DNA of 42,633 nt from an uncultured Desulfatiglans sp. (lineage in GTDB: Bacteria; Desulfobacterota; DSM-4660; Desulfatiglandales; Desulfatiglandaceae). Every line of letters starts with the position of its first letter. Positions within the stretch are counted from its first letter, which is position 1. Of the stretch, positions 9,501 to 17,026 are shown one piece after another. The translations under genes and the position numbers were made by a program. Location: contig LR026961.1 in the NCBI GenBank assembly GCA_900498135.1, forward strand, positions 2,361,944 to 2,404,576, given 5' to 3'. The notes below the pieces were generated by a model that searched no databases, was not told where the DNA came from, and saw only the letters and a program-made list of their open reading frames with translations.

Positions 9501-10953
9501 GACCCACGAGCCGCTGTTCCAGGAAACCTTGATCAGCGCCGGTCTGAACAAGTACCTCTTCGAGATGACCAATATCCGAAACCAGGACTCCTGGGTGCAT
9601 AAGGAAAACCCCCAGGCTGCAACGGAAAAGGCAAAAGATCTGGTCAGGATGGCTGTGTCCAAGGTGGCTCTGATGGAACCGCTTGCAGAAACCAGCCTGG
9701 AAGTCAATCAGAAGGCGCTGGTGATCGGAGGCGGCATCTCTGGCATGGTTGCGGCCAGGACCCTGTCGGAGCAGGGCTATCAGGTTTGTTTGGTGGAGCG
9801 GGCCGGCACCTTGGGAGGGCAGGCGAGAAACCTTTTCCGCACCTGGAAGGGGGAGGATGTCCAGTCCCACCTCGGGAACCTGGTCCGATCGCTCGAAACG
9901 GATCCCAACATCGATGTCCGCCTCAATACCACACTCGAAAATGTCGAGGGATTCGTCGGAAATTTCAAGACGACGTTGAACTGCGGGGATTCGAAGGAAG
10001 AGGTGCTGCACGGGGTTGCGATTGTCGCAACGGGTGCCCATGAGTGGCAGCCCGATGTCTATGAATACGGAAAAGATCCCAGGGTCTTGACGCACCTTGA
10101 GCTGGACCGCCGGTTCATTGAAAACGACGGTGAATTGAAGAAGCTGGGAAGCGCCGTCTTCATCCAGTGCGTTGGCAGCAGAGAACCTGAGCGTCCCTAC
10201 TGCTCCCGGGTGTGTTGCACCCATTCGATGGAAAGCGCCCTGCATTTGAAGGAACTCAATCCCGATATGGAAGTCTACATTCTATACCGGGATATGCGGA
10301 CCTACGGGGAGCGTGAGTACCTCTATCGGAAGGCGCGGCAGGCCGGCGTTATCTTCGTCCGGTATTCGCATGAAAAGAAGCCCGTCGTGCAGGTGGGAAC
10401 GGATGCCCTCGAGGTTGTGGTGGACGACCACATCCTGGGACGGCCGGTATTGATCCGCTCGGACCTGTTGGTGCTCGCATCCGCCATTATCCCCGAGAAG
10501 GACGAGGCCTTCGCGCAACTGTTCAAGATTCCGATGAACGCCGATGGATTTTTCGTGGAGGCCCATGCCAAACTCGGTCCTTCGGAGTTTGCGACTGACG
10601 GAGTGTTCCTGTGCGGCACCGCGCATTATCCGAAGCCGATCGACGAAACGGTGGCCCAAGCCAAGGCTGCCTGCTCGCGGGCCGTGACCCTGCTGGCCAG
10701 AAAGACGGTTCAGGTCAGCGGCACGGTGGCTCAGGTCAACCCGGCATACTGCAGCAGCTGCGGTGTCTGCGTGAGCGTCTGCCCTTATTCGGCTCCATCA
10801 TTCATAGAAAAAGGGCCTTTTGCGGGGAGGGCGGAAATCAATCCGGTTCTATGCAAAGGATGCGGTTTATGCGTCGCCTCCTGCCGTTCGGGAGCCATCA
10901 ATTTGAAAGGCTTCGGTACCGATCAGATCATGGCGATGATCAATGAGATCTGA
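6517..10953 (+). CDS. hdrA: HdrA-GltD-HdrA fusion flavoprotein, selenoprotein (UGA at codon 60)
   Basis: 1478 residues when the in-frame TGA at 6694-6696 is read as selenocysteine (U60). Order: FAD loop GGGIAG (13-18); NDCAMUIISPK, where HdrA proteins usually have cysteine at the U; [4Fe-4S] site C109/C112/C115/C119; a GltD/NADPH-dehydrogenase module (about 159-548) with its own Fe-S cysteines, FAD site GSGPAG and NADP-type GGGNVA; the rest of the first HdrA (C621 cluster, then QCVGSR...YCSSVCC); a second HdrA from about 924 ([13 protein letters not shown] site GGGISG, QCVGSR...YCSRVCC) ending in two ferredoxin sites (C1412/1415/1418/1422 and about 1447-1457). ATG 6517 has GAGGAG six bases upstream. 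HdrA is the bifurcating flavin subunit of heterodisulfide-reductase complexes. The predicted role is electron transfer among NAD(P)H, ferredoxin and a thiol carrier. Without Sec insertion the product would stop at 59 residues. Confidence 0.9.
6711..6730 (+). promoter_or_regulatory. Bacterial SECIS candidate for hdrA UGA60
   Basis: Fourteen bases after the TGA a stem forms between GCTGGTC (6711-6717) and GGCCGGC (6724-6730), seven pairs with two G-U. The six-base loop GAGGTC contains the GGUC seen in the E. coli fdhF element. Distance and loop fit the bacterial SECIS pattern for SelB-directed selenocysteine insertion. Confidence 0.7.
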
Positions 10954-11184
10954 TCCGTGACCATCGAGGCGGGATCGCGCGTTGCGGCTGGCCTTCCAAT
11001 CCGGAGATGACTCTCCGGCCTTTCGGTGGTTCGAGATGGGGGCAGCGGCGGCTGCAAAGAGGTCGGCTATTTGGCGTAACCAGCTTTTTGAGCTGGAGAG
11101 GGGTTCTTGCTCCTGTCTAGGGAATCAGGAGTTTGCGCTGAGGCGGCTTCCGCCAGCCTCACAAACAATCGCTTAGAGAGGTGC
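10954..11184 (+). other. Spacer after hdrA with three consecutive hairpins
   Basis: Three hairpins follow one another: CCAGCT/AGCTGG (11080-11096), CTCCTG/CAGGAG (11110-11131), and a longer one pairing TGAGGCGGC with GCC-a-GCCTCA (11139-11161), extended by GTTTG/CAAAC to 11166. None is followed by a T-run. They could be a processing site, an intercistronic stabilising structure or an unrecognised RNA. I see no gene here. Confidence 0.45.
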
Positions 11185-11352
11185 ACATCCGGAAAGATTT
11201 CCCGGGACAACCCGGTTTTCAATCTGGAATGGGGGGGTTGGCCCATATCTTCGGAGATCAGCTGCCTGCGTGAAGGAACCCTTTAGGGCTTCTCACAAGC
11301 AAATGTGCAGAATGATGCCGGGATTGGCAAAAAAGACCATTTCGGATGGAAA
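11185..11352 (+). repeat. Dispersed intergenic repeat, copy B
   Basis: Forward core at 11294-11352 (CACAAGC, TGCAG, GATGCCGGGATTGGC, AAAAAAGACCATTTCGG) with an inverted, degenerate core at about 11208-11240. It has the same two-ended arrangement as copy A, and together they bracket the hdrA gene. Matches to copy A are clear over both ends and poor in the middle. Confidence 0.6.
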
Positions 11353-11526
11353 AAGGATTGACGCCGAGAACGGAAAAGACCTTTAACGGTGGGGATGGAA
11401 TCATTGGGCGGGTGCCCGGCCCCCGGTTTCGGCGGGAACCGGGTGCCTTGCCTGCCACACCAGATCCGATGTTCGCATGGAATATCGTCAACGTATTTTC
11501 GAATACAGGACCAGGAGAATGCAACA

Positions 11527-11958
11527 ATGAGTGAATGGGAACCCAAGATCACGACATTTCTTTGTCATTGGTGCAGCTATGGCGCAGCCGATCTGGCGGG
11601 CGTCAGCCGGCTCCAATATCCGCCCAACTTCAGGGTTATTCGTGTTCCCTGTTCAGGACGGGTGAGCCCTAAATTCATCTTGGCTGCCTTCCGGCACGGT
11701 GCCGACGGCGTTTGGGTCTCCGGGTGACACCCGGGAGACTGCCATTACCTGGAAGGTAATTACTACGCGCGGAGAAAGTTCGCCCTCCTGAAAGGGCTTC
11801 TGGAACACATCGGTATCGAACCAGGGAGGCTCAATTTTTCCTGGATCTCATCCGCTGAGGCCACCAAGTTCGTTGAAGTGGCCAACAAAGTGGCGGACGA
11901 GGTGCGGGCTTTGGGGCCTGCAAAGTACTTGATCAAACAAAGAGCCGAGGTGGCATGA
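11527..11958 (+). CDS. mvhD: MvhD/FloxD-type iron-sulfur electron-transfer subunit, selenoprotein (UGA at codon 67)
   Basis: 143 residues when TGA 11725-11727 is read as selenocysteine. The sequence around it, GVWVSG-U-HPGDCHY, matches the MvhD motif that normally has cysteine there. Other cysteines ([21 protein letters not shown]) fit the [2Fe-2S] site of the MvhD family. In methanogens MvhD passes electrons from hydrogenase to HdrA, and the selenocysteine form is VhuD; in sulfate reducers FloxD plays this part. It starts at ATG 11527 with AGGAG upstream and ends in an ATGA overlap with the next gene. Read without Sec, it appears as two unrelated fragments. It should join the electron-input module (next three genes) to the HdrA fusion. 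Confidence 0.93.
11744..11760 (+). promoter_or_regulatory. Bacterial SECIS candidate for mvhD UGA67
   Basis: A perfect 6-bp stem (ATTACC at 11744-11749, GGTAAT at 11755-11760) with loop TGGAA begins 16 bases after the TGA. The position fits a bacterial SECIS; the loop has a GG but not the full GGUC. Confidence 0.6.
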
Positions 11959-12908
11959 TGTTGGAATATGCTGGCAAGATCAGAGAAGCAGCCAAGAAGC
12001 TGCTTGCCGATGGAAAGGTGGACGTATTCATCGGTTACCAAAAGGGTTCGGTCCCGATGATGAACGAGCCTGTCCTGGTGAAGGATCCGGAGCAGACGGA
12101 GATTCTACACTGGGACAGTCACTGCGGTCTGAACCTCTGCAATTACCTCACCAAGCGCACGGACAAGATCGGCATCGTCGCAAACGGATGCAATTCCCGC
12201 AATATCGTCACGCACATCATCGAAAACCAGATCGCGCGGGATCAACTCTATATCGTCGGCATTCCGTGCGAAGGCATGATCGATCATCGCGCCGTGGTGA
12301 GGGCCGTCAAGTACCGTGAGATTACCTCCGTCGAGGAAGAAGGCGACCGGTTCACCGTAAAAGGGCCGGGATACGAGGAAACATTTGCCAAGAAGGATTT
12401 CCTCCGCAGCAACTGTGTCATCTGCCGCCATCGCAACCCCGTTATTTATGACGAAATGCTGGGGGATCCGGTTCCGGAACAGACAGATGTCGATGCCTAT
12501 GAGGACGTGAAAAAGATCGAGGGAATGTCCTCGGAGCAGAAATGGGAGTTCTTCAATCGGATGATCTCAAGATGCATCCGGTGTTATGCGTGCCGCAACG
12601 CCTGTCCTCTGTGCTACTGTCCGACATGTTTCGTCGACGAAAGCCGGCCGCAGTGGGTGGGAAAGAGCATCGATCCCACCGATACCATGACGTTTCACTT
12701 CCTGCGCGCCTATCACTGTGCCGGACGCTGCACCGATTGCGGTGCCTGCGAGCGGGTTTGCCCGGTCGGTATCCCCGTCAGGCAGTTCACCAAGAAACTC
12801 AACAAAGACGCTGAGGAACTCTTTTCCTGGGAAGCTGGTCTGACGCTGGATCAAAGGCCGCCCTTGGATGTCTATAAACCGGATGACTACAATGCGTTTA
12901 TCCGGTAG
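11955..12908 (+). CDS. FloxB/FrhB-like iron-sulfur oxidoreductase subunit
   Basis: 317 residues. The N-terminal half resembles the FrhB/FdhB-type flavin-binding fold of coenzyme F420 hydrogenase beta subunits and their bacterial relatives: VANGCNSRNIV, IVGIPCEGM and CVICRHRNP. The C-terminal part has two [4Fe-4S] motifs, CIRCYACRNACP (with further cysteines in LCYCPTC) and CTDCGACERVCP. The ATG at 11955 overlaps the mvhD stop by four bases (ATGA), so translation is coupled. In Flox modules two Fe-S subunits carry electrons between the NADH-oxidising flavoprotein and FloxD/HdrA, and this is probably one of them. Whether it binds a flavin cannot be seen directly. Confidence 0.8.
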   Translation: MMLEYAGKIREAAKKLLADGKVDVFIGYQKGSVPMMNEPVLVKDPEQTEILHWDSHCGLNLCNYLTKRTDKIGIVANGCNSRNIVTHIIENQIARDQLYIVGIPCEGMIDHRAVVRAVKYREITSVEEEGDRFTVKGPGYEETFAKKDFLRSNCVICRHRNPVIYDEMLGDPVPEQTDVDAYEDVKKIEGMSSEQKWEFFNRMISRCIRCYACRNACPLCYCPTCFVDESRPQWVGKSIDPTDTMTFHFLRAYHCAGRCTDCGACERVCPVGIPVRQFTKKLNKDAEELFSWEAGLTLDQRPPLDVYKPDDYNAFIR

Positions 12909-12982
12909 ACGGCGTTATCCACTGCCCGGATTTCGCCTGAGGGGTCATAAACCGCACAGCGAATAGACAAAAGGTAAATTCC

Positions 12983-14026
12983 ATGACAGACAAGATATTC
13001 ACTAAAGATGAGTGGTTGGAACGTCTTGGGGGCGTTAAAGGAGATTACAAGGTATTCGTACCGGTCAAGGATGGTGATTTTCACATGTTCGCCCCGATCG
13101 ACAACGGGAAAAAACCGGATTTCGACTATCAGAATACGCGGCTTTCCCCCAAAGCCTTGGTCTATCCTCAGTCCGAGCGGATGTTCGAATATTCCTTGGA
13201 CAAGCAGGGTGAGGATGCCTTTATCGTCAAAGAGGCCCCGAAAGACTACGCCCCTCAGGCCGTCGTCGGCATCCGGCCGTGCGATGCCCAGGCGTTTCAG
13301 ATCGTGAAGATCAATTTCGACAATAGGGAATTCCGGGATCCCTGGTGGGTGCAACGTTTCGAGTCTTCGGTCCTGATCGGGCTTGGCTGCAACGAGCCGT
13401 GCGACACCTGCTTCTGCAATTCGGTCGGAGGTGGCCCTTTCTCCGAAAAAGGCCTCGATGCGTTGCTCTTCGATCTGGGTGATGCTTTCCTGGTCCGGGT
13501 TATCACAGAAAAAGGGCAGGCATTTGTAGATAAAATGGGTGGTGGGGCCGATGCCGCCCAGGACGCAATCGACAAGGCCAAGCGTCTTGCACTGGAGGCC
13601 GAAGGTCGGATGACGTCCAAAGTCCCTACCGACAAACTGAAGGACAAGGTCGTTCTGGATCTGTTCAATGCTCCCTTCTGGGATGAGGTGGCGTTTGCCT
13701 GCATCAACTGCGGAACCTGCACCTATCTGTGCCCCACCTGCTGGTGCTTCGACATCCAGGACGAGACATACGGCAAACAGGGTGACCGCCTCCGAAACTG
13801 GGATTCCTGCATGTTTCCACTCTTCACCTTGCACGGGTCGGGCCACAATCCGAGAGACAAGAAATTTCAGCGTGTTCGGCAGCGTTTCATGCACAAACTG
13901 AAATACTATGTCGATAAGTACGGTGACGGTGTGCAGTGCTCCGGTTGCGGCCGCTGTGTGCGCTATTGTCCGGTCAACATCGATATCAGGAAAGTTTGCG
14001 CCCGGATGAATGCGTACGAAGGATAG
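12983..14026 (+). CDS. FloxC/AsrA-like 4Fe-4S protein
   Basis: 347 residues related to the anaerobic sulfite reductase alpha (AsrA) and sulfhydrogenase beta subunit family. An N-terminal domain contains VVGIRPCDAQAF and GCNEPCDTCFCNSVGGGP, both typical of the family. Two C-terminal cluster motifs follow: CINCGTCTYLCPTCWC and CSGCGRCVRYCP. ATG 12983 is preceded by AAAGG. The gene lies between an FrhB-like and an AsrB-like gene, an arrangement that matches Flox (flavin oxidoreductase) modules of sulfate reducers rather than a sulfite reductase, since no AsrC follows. It should relay electrons from the FAD subunit to HdrA through Fe-S clusters. Confidence 0.85.
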   Translation: MTDKIFTKDEWLERLGGVKGDYKVFVPVKDGDFHMFAPIDNGKKPDFDYQNTRLSPKALVYPQSERMFEYSLDKQGEDAFIVKEAPKDYAPQAVVGIRPCDAQAFQIVKINFDNREFRDPWWVQRFESSVLIGLGCNEPCDTCFCNSVGGGPFSEKGLDALLFDLGDAFLVRVITEKGQAFVDKMGGGADAAQDAIDKAKRLALEAEGRMTSKVPTDKLKDKVVLDLFNAPFWDEVAFACINCGTCTYLCPTCWCFDIQDETYGKQGDRLRNWDSCMFPLFTLHGSGHNPRDKKFQRVRQRFMHKLKYYVDKYGDGVQCSGCGRCVRYCPVNIDIRKVCARMNAYEG

Positions 14027-14172
14027 ACTTTTTACGTTCAGACGGCTGTAAGGTTTTATGTGCCGATGCTTCTGTGAGGTCTTTTCCTGGCCGTCTTCGA
14101 TGAACGGGTGGGTCAGAGAGGTCAAGAGGCGTTGAAAGGACGTCAAGAACGCGTGAGACAGGGGGTGTTTCA

Positions 14173-15015
14173 TTGAAAAATCCATATTTACCCTATCCGG
14201 TTCGGATTGATAAAATAACGACAGAGACCGTTGATCGGAACCTCAAGACCTTCAGATTCGTTTTTTTGAATCCGGAAGATGAGGAGAAGTTTGCCTACAC
14301 ACCCGGTCAATTTGCCGAATTGTCTATTCCGGGCAAAGGGGAGATCCCCATCGGGATCGCATCTTCTCCTACGGAAAAGGGCTTTGTAGCCTTTACCGTC
14401 AACAAGGTCGGACTCGTTTCCTCCTATCTGCACAATATGCAGGAAGGGGAGATCATGGGTATTCGAGGGCCGCTCGGCAACTGGTATCCTTGGGACGAGA
14501 TGGAAGGGCAGAACGTCGTCATCGTGGGCGGCGGCTTTGCCTTCACGACCCTGCGGTCGAGCATCATTTATATGCTGGACCCCCAGAACAGGCCGAAGTT
14601 CAAGGATATCATCGTTGTCTATGGGGCCCGGAATCCCGGCATGCTTCTGTATCGGGACGAGCTGGCCGCCTGGGAGCAGAGGGACGACATCCACATGCAC
14701 ATCACCGTAGATGGAACGGATGACCCCGATTGGAAATACAATGTGGGATTCGTGCCGGCCATCACGGAGAAGAAGATCACCAGTGCCGAGGATGCGATCG
14801 CCATTGTTTGCGGCCCTCCCATTATGATTAAATTCACCCAACCGGTGCTGGAAAAACTTGGATTCCCGCCCGAGAAGATCATCCTTTCCCTTGAGATGAG
14901 GATGAAATGCGGCATCGGCATCTGTGGACGCTGTAATATAGGCGACCAGTACGTGTGCAAAGATGGTCCGGTGTTTTCTCTGGCGAAACTCAAGAAGATG
15001 CCACCGGAATACTGA
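14173..15015 (+). CDS. floxA: FloxA/AsrB-like FAD- and NAD(P)-binding subunit
   Basis: 280 residues of the ferredoxin-NADP reductase superfamily, AsrB/HydG/PyrK-like branch. It has a FAD-binding segment YTPGQFAELSIPG (about 36-48), a nucleotide-binding loop VIVGGGFAFTTL (about 116-127), and a C-terminal CGIGICGRC with a further cysteine in DQYVCKDGP that bind a [2Fe-2S] cluster. I take the TTG at 14173 because AGGGGGTG lies about six bases before it. It is the last gene of the hdr/flox run. It should exchange electrons with NAD(H) or NADP(H) and pass them to the neighbouring Fe-S subunits. Confidence 0.88.
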   Translation: MKNPYLPYPVRIDKITTETVDRNLKTFRFVFLNPEDEEKFAYTPGQFAELSIPGKGEIPIGIASSPTEKGFVAFTVNKVGLVSSYLHNMQEGEIMGIRGPLGNWYPWDEMEGQNVVIVGGGFAFTTLRSSIIYMLDPQNRPKFKDIIVVYGARNPGMLLYRDELAAWEQRDDIHMHITVDGTDDPDWKYNVGFVPAITEKKITSAEDAIAIVCGPPIMIKFTQPVLEKLGFPPEKIILSLEMRMKCGIGICGRCNIGDQYVCKDGPVFSLAKLKKMPPEY

Positions 15016-15041
15016 TCCGGTCCTGGGTGCAAGGGCGCGCA

Positions 15042-15064
15042 GGGCGCTTTCCAGGGAAGCGCCC
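15042..15064 (+). terminator. Hairpin after the flox genes
   Basis: A perfect 8-bp stem, GGGCGCTT (15042-15049) with AAGCGCCC (15057-15064) and a 7-base loop, lies 27 bases after the floxA stop. No T-run follows, so it may be a Rho-dependent end or an RNA-stabilising structure. Confidence 0.4.
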
Positions 15065-15420
15065 GGAAGGGCCTTCGAGGCGGGGTCTGAATCCGGGTGG
15101 TTGAAGGCATGGTGACCAGCGCTTCAGGCCGTGCCGAATCATCGGGGGTCCTATCGGGCGTTGCGGATCGATGGCGTTGCAGTGGTCCATTGAATGGGGC
15201 TTCTTATTGTTCTGGCCCGTTGCCGAAACGTTCTTGAGAAGGGCCCCGAGGACCGCGGAAGGATGAAAGTGGGGTGGGTGGCAATCCCATCCCATTTTTT
15301 GTTGCGTCGTCGAAAGCGGGGCGTTTTCAAACCGTGCGCCGATCCCCTGGGCCCTGCTCCACGAAAAGACCCTTCTCTTTTATCCCTCAAGCAATATCCA
15401 ACGAGGAGCGAGTGCAAGAA
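15065..15420. other. Spacer, nothing recognised
   Basis: About 350 bases without a supported gene, promoter or clear repeat. The open frame reading into the next gene from 15274 has no ribosome binding site at its first start and the family-like protein begins only at 15421. Confidence 0.35.
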
Positions 15421-15837
15421 ATGTCCGACGAAAACCCTATCGTCTCTCTCATCGGAAAAGAATCCTTTCAGTGGCTTTCCGGATACTTCAATCAGGAGAC
15501 CCTCCTCGCGGAGGTGCCCGATGAAATTCTGAAGGCCGTGGCCGTGATCGATGTCTCCACCCGCGATTTCGGGGCGGATCGAAACGCCGTGACCGCCATT
15601 GCGCTTGTCACGTTTGCCTACCGTTTGGCTGGGCGCCGGCAGCAGGCGCATCTCGGGCCGAGAGACCTTCTGCTCGTCAAGGTCCTGGCGAAAGAGGAAC
15701 TGAAGCGCAGAGACGGTCGAAGCGCTTTCCTTCGAGTACCGGAAGAGTTGCCACTGTTCGAGATTGTAACAGGCGAGGTGGGGGACCGCATCCGTTCGAT
15801 GGCGACGATCAACAGCCCTTTCTGCCGGGGTGCATAG
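15421..15837 (+). CDS. Hypothetical protein, 138 residues
   Basis: A small soluble protein without cysteine motifs or membrane segments; I do not recognise a family. It is mostly helical in character, with an AITAIALVTF-like hydrophobic core (about 60-70) and many charged residues. I start it at ATG 15421; GAGGAG at 15403-15408 is twelve bases upstream, and a GTG at 15412 is the alternative. It precedes the CDP-alcohol phosphatidyltransferase gene by about 60 bases and may share its transcript. Confidence 0.6.
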   Translation: MSDENPIVSLIGKESFQWLSGYFNQETLLAEVPDEILKAVAVIDVSTRDFGADRNAVTAIALVTFAYRLAGRRQQAHLGPRDLLLVKVLAKEELKRRDGRSAFLRVPEELPLFEIVTGEVGDRIRSMATINSPFCRGA

Positions 15838-15896
15838 GATACCTTGAGATACCTTGAGCTTCAGACATCCTTTCCCGGGGCTCCAGGAGGCCGTTT

Positions 15897-16580
15897 GTGA
15901 AAAGATTCGACATGAGGGAAATCGGCGGCAAGATGCGTGTCCGCTACTATGCCCTTCTAGGCCCGCTCGAGTCGGTATTGACCAGGTTGAACATCCATCC
16001 GGATGTGCTGACCTTTGCGGGGCTGATTCTGAGTGCCGTTGCCGGGCTTCTGGTCGGGGGAGGATCTTTTTTCTGGGGCGCCTGGGTCATTGTCCTGGCC
16101 GGGGTGTTGGACACGCTCGATGGTAGCCTTGCCAGAAGCACGGGGCGGGCCTCGAAGTTCGGGGCCTTTTTCGACAGCACGCTCGACCGCTATGGCGAAG
16201 CTTTTATCCTGATTGGATTTGCTTGGTTTTTCGTGGGCGGGAGTGCTGCAGGTTCGGGGGTTGATGCACCGGACGGTTCAACCGTTGCTCCCTGGACGAT
16301 CCTATGGATCCTGCTGGCAATGGTGGGGTCTTTTATGGTAAGCTATACCCGCGCTAGGGCCGAAGGGCTTGGATTGGAGTGCAAAGAGGGATGGTTCCAA
16401 CGGCCTCAGCGTATGGTTTTGCTGGTGATCGGAGGGCTTTTGGGGGCGTTGCCGGTCGCCGGACCTTATATTCTCAAGTGCATCCTTTTTCTCCTCGCCT
16501 GTCTGTCGAATGTGACGGCTGCCCAGCGAATCCTGCTGGTGCGGAAGGCCCTCTCCTCGAAAGAGTCTCTGGTTCCATGA
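15897..16580 (+). CDS. CDP-alcohol phosphatidyltransferase family protein
   Basis: 227 residues and several membrane helices. The family signature D-x2-DG-x2-AR-x8-G-x3-D-x3-D is complete in [18 protein letters not shown] followed by AFFDSTLD (about 75-100). Enzymes of this family swap CMP of a CDP-diacylglycerol (or CDP-archaeol) for an alcohol such as glycerol phosphate or inositol phosphate, making phospholipid head groups in the inner membrane. The acceptor cannot be read from sequence. It starts at GTG 15897 with AGGAGG six bases upstream. The stop overlaps the start of the Nudix gene (ATGA), and the run continues into an AsmA-like gene, suggesting an envelope-lipid theme. Confidence 0.88.
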   Translation: MKRFDMREIGGKMRVRYYALLGPLESVLTRLNIHPDVLTFAGLILSAVAGLLVGGGSFFWGAWVIVLAGVLDTLDGSLARSTGRASKFGAFFDSTLDRYGEAFILIGFAWFFVGGSAAGSGVDAPDGSTVAPWTILWILLAMVGSFMVSYTRARAEGLGLECKEGWFQRPQRMVLLVIGGLLGALPVAGPYILKCILFLLACLSNVTAAQRILLVRKALSSKESLVP

Positions 16581-17026
16581 AAACCGACCTGATCTGCCCC
16601 CATTGCGGAGGCAAGGTGACCGCCTATCGGAATCCTTTTCCAACGGTGGACGCCATCATCGAATTGGAAGATGGTGGGATTGTGTTGATTCGCAGAAAGA
16701 ATCCTCCCTATGGATGGGCGCTGCCCGGTGGATTCGTCGATTACGGTGAATCGCTCGAGTCGGCGGTGAAGCGGGAGGCTTTGGAAGAAACCGGTCTTCG
16801 GATAACGCTTCGATATCAGCTTGGCGCCTATTCCGACCCGGCACGGGATCCGCGTTGGCACACCATCAGCGTGGTATTTGTGGCACGGGGCGAGGGGGTG
16901 CCGAAGGCGTCGGATGATGCGGCCGAGGTCGGTGTCTTTTATCGAGGAGGATTTCCGGATCATCTTGCCTTCGATCACGCAACGATTCTGAAAGACTACT
17001 TCACGCGATGCGGCGAACGATCCTGA
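16577..17026 (+). CDS. Nudix hydrolase with N-terminal zinc-knuckle-like CPHCGG
   Basis: 149 residues. The Nudix box is intact: [20 protein letters not shown] followed by ETG, giving G-x5-E-x7-RE-x2-EE-x-G. The N-terminus has a single CPHCGG, as in many bacterial Nudix proteins annotated as ADP-ribose pyrophosphatase or NTP pyrophosphohydrolase. It hydrolyses a nucleoside diphosphate linked to another moiety; the exact substrate is not readable. The ATG at 16577 overlaps the previous stop by four bases, and the 3' end overlaps the AsmA-like gene by 19 bases, so the three genes form one operon. Confidence 0.92.
   Translation: MKTDLICPHCGGKVTAYRNPFPTVDAIIELEDGGIVLIRRKNPPYGWALPGGFVDYGESLESAVKREALEETGLRITLRYQLGAYSDPARDPRWHTISVVFVARGEGVPKASDDAAEVGVFYRGGFPDHLAFDHATILKDYFTRCGERS

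Noticed and set aside
11527..11727. mvhD as a truncated 66-residue gene
   Set aside because: The same frame continues after UGA with the conserved HPGDCHY and ends by overlapping the next start, so selenocysteine reading is far more likely.
12983..15015. Anaerobic sulfite reductase asrABC operon
   Set aside because: AsrA- and AsrB-like genes are present but no AsrC siroheme subunit follows, and the MvhD/HdrA neighbours fit a Flox module better.
15180..15262. Possible further copy of the dispersed repeat
   Set aside because: Only short scattered matches to the core (ATGGGGCTTCTT, GTTGCCGAAA); it could be chance.
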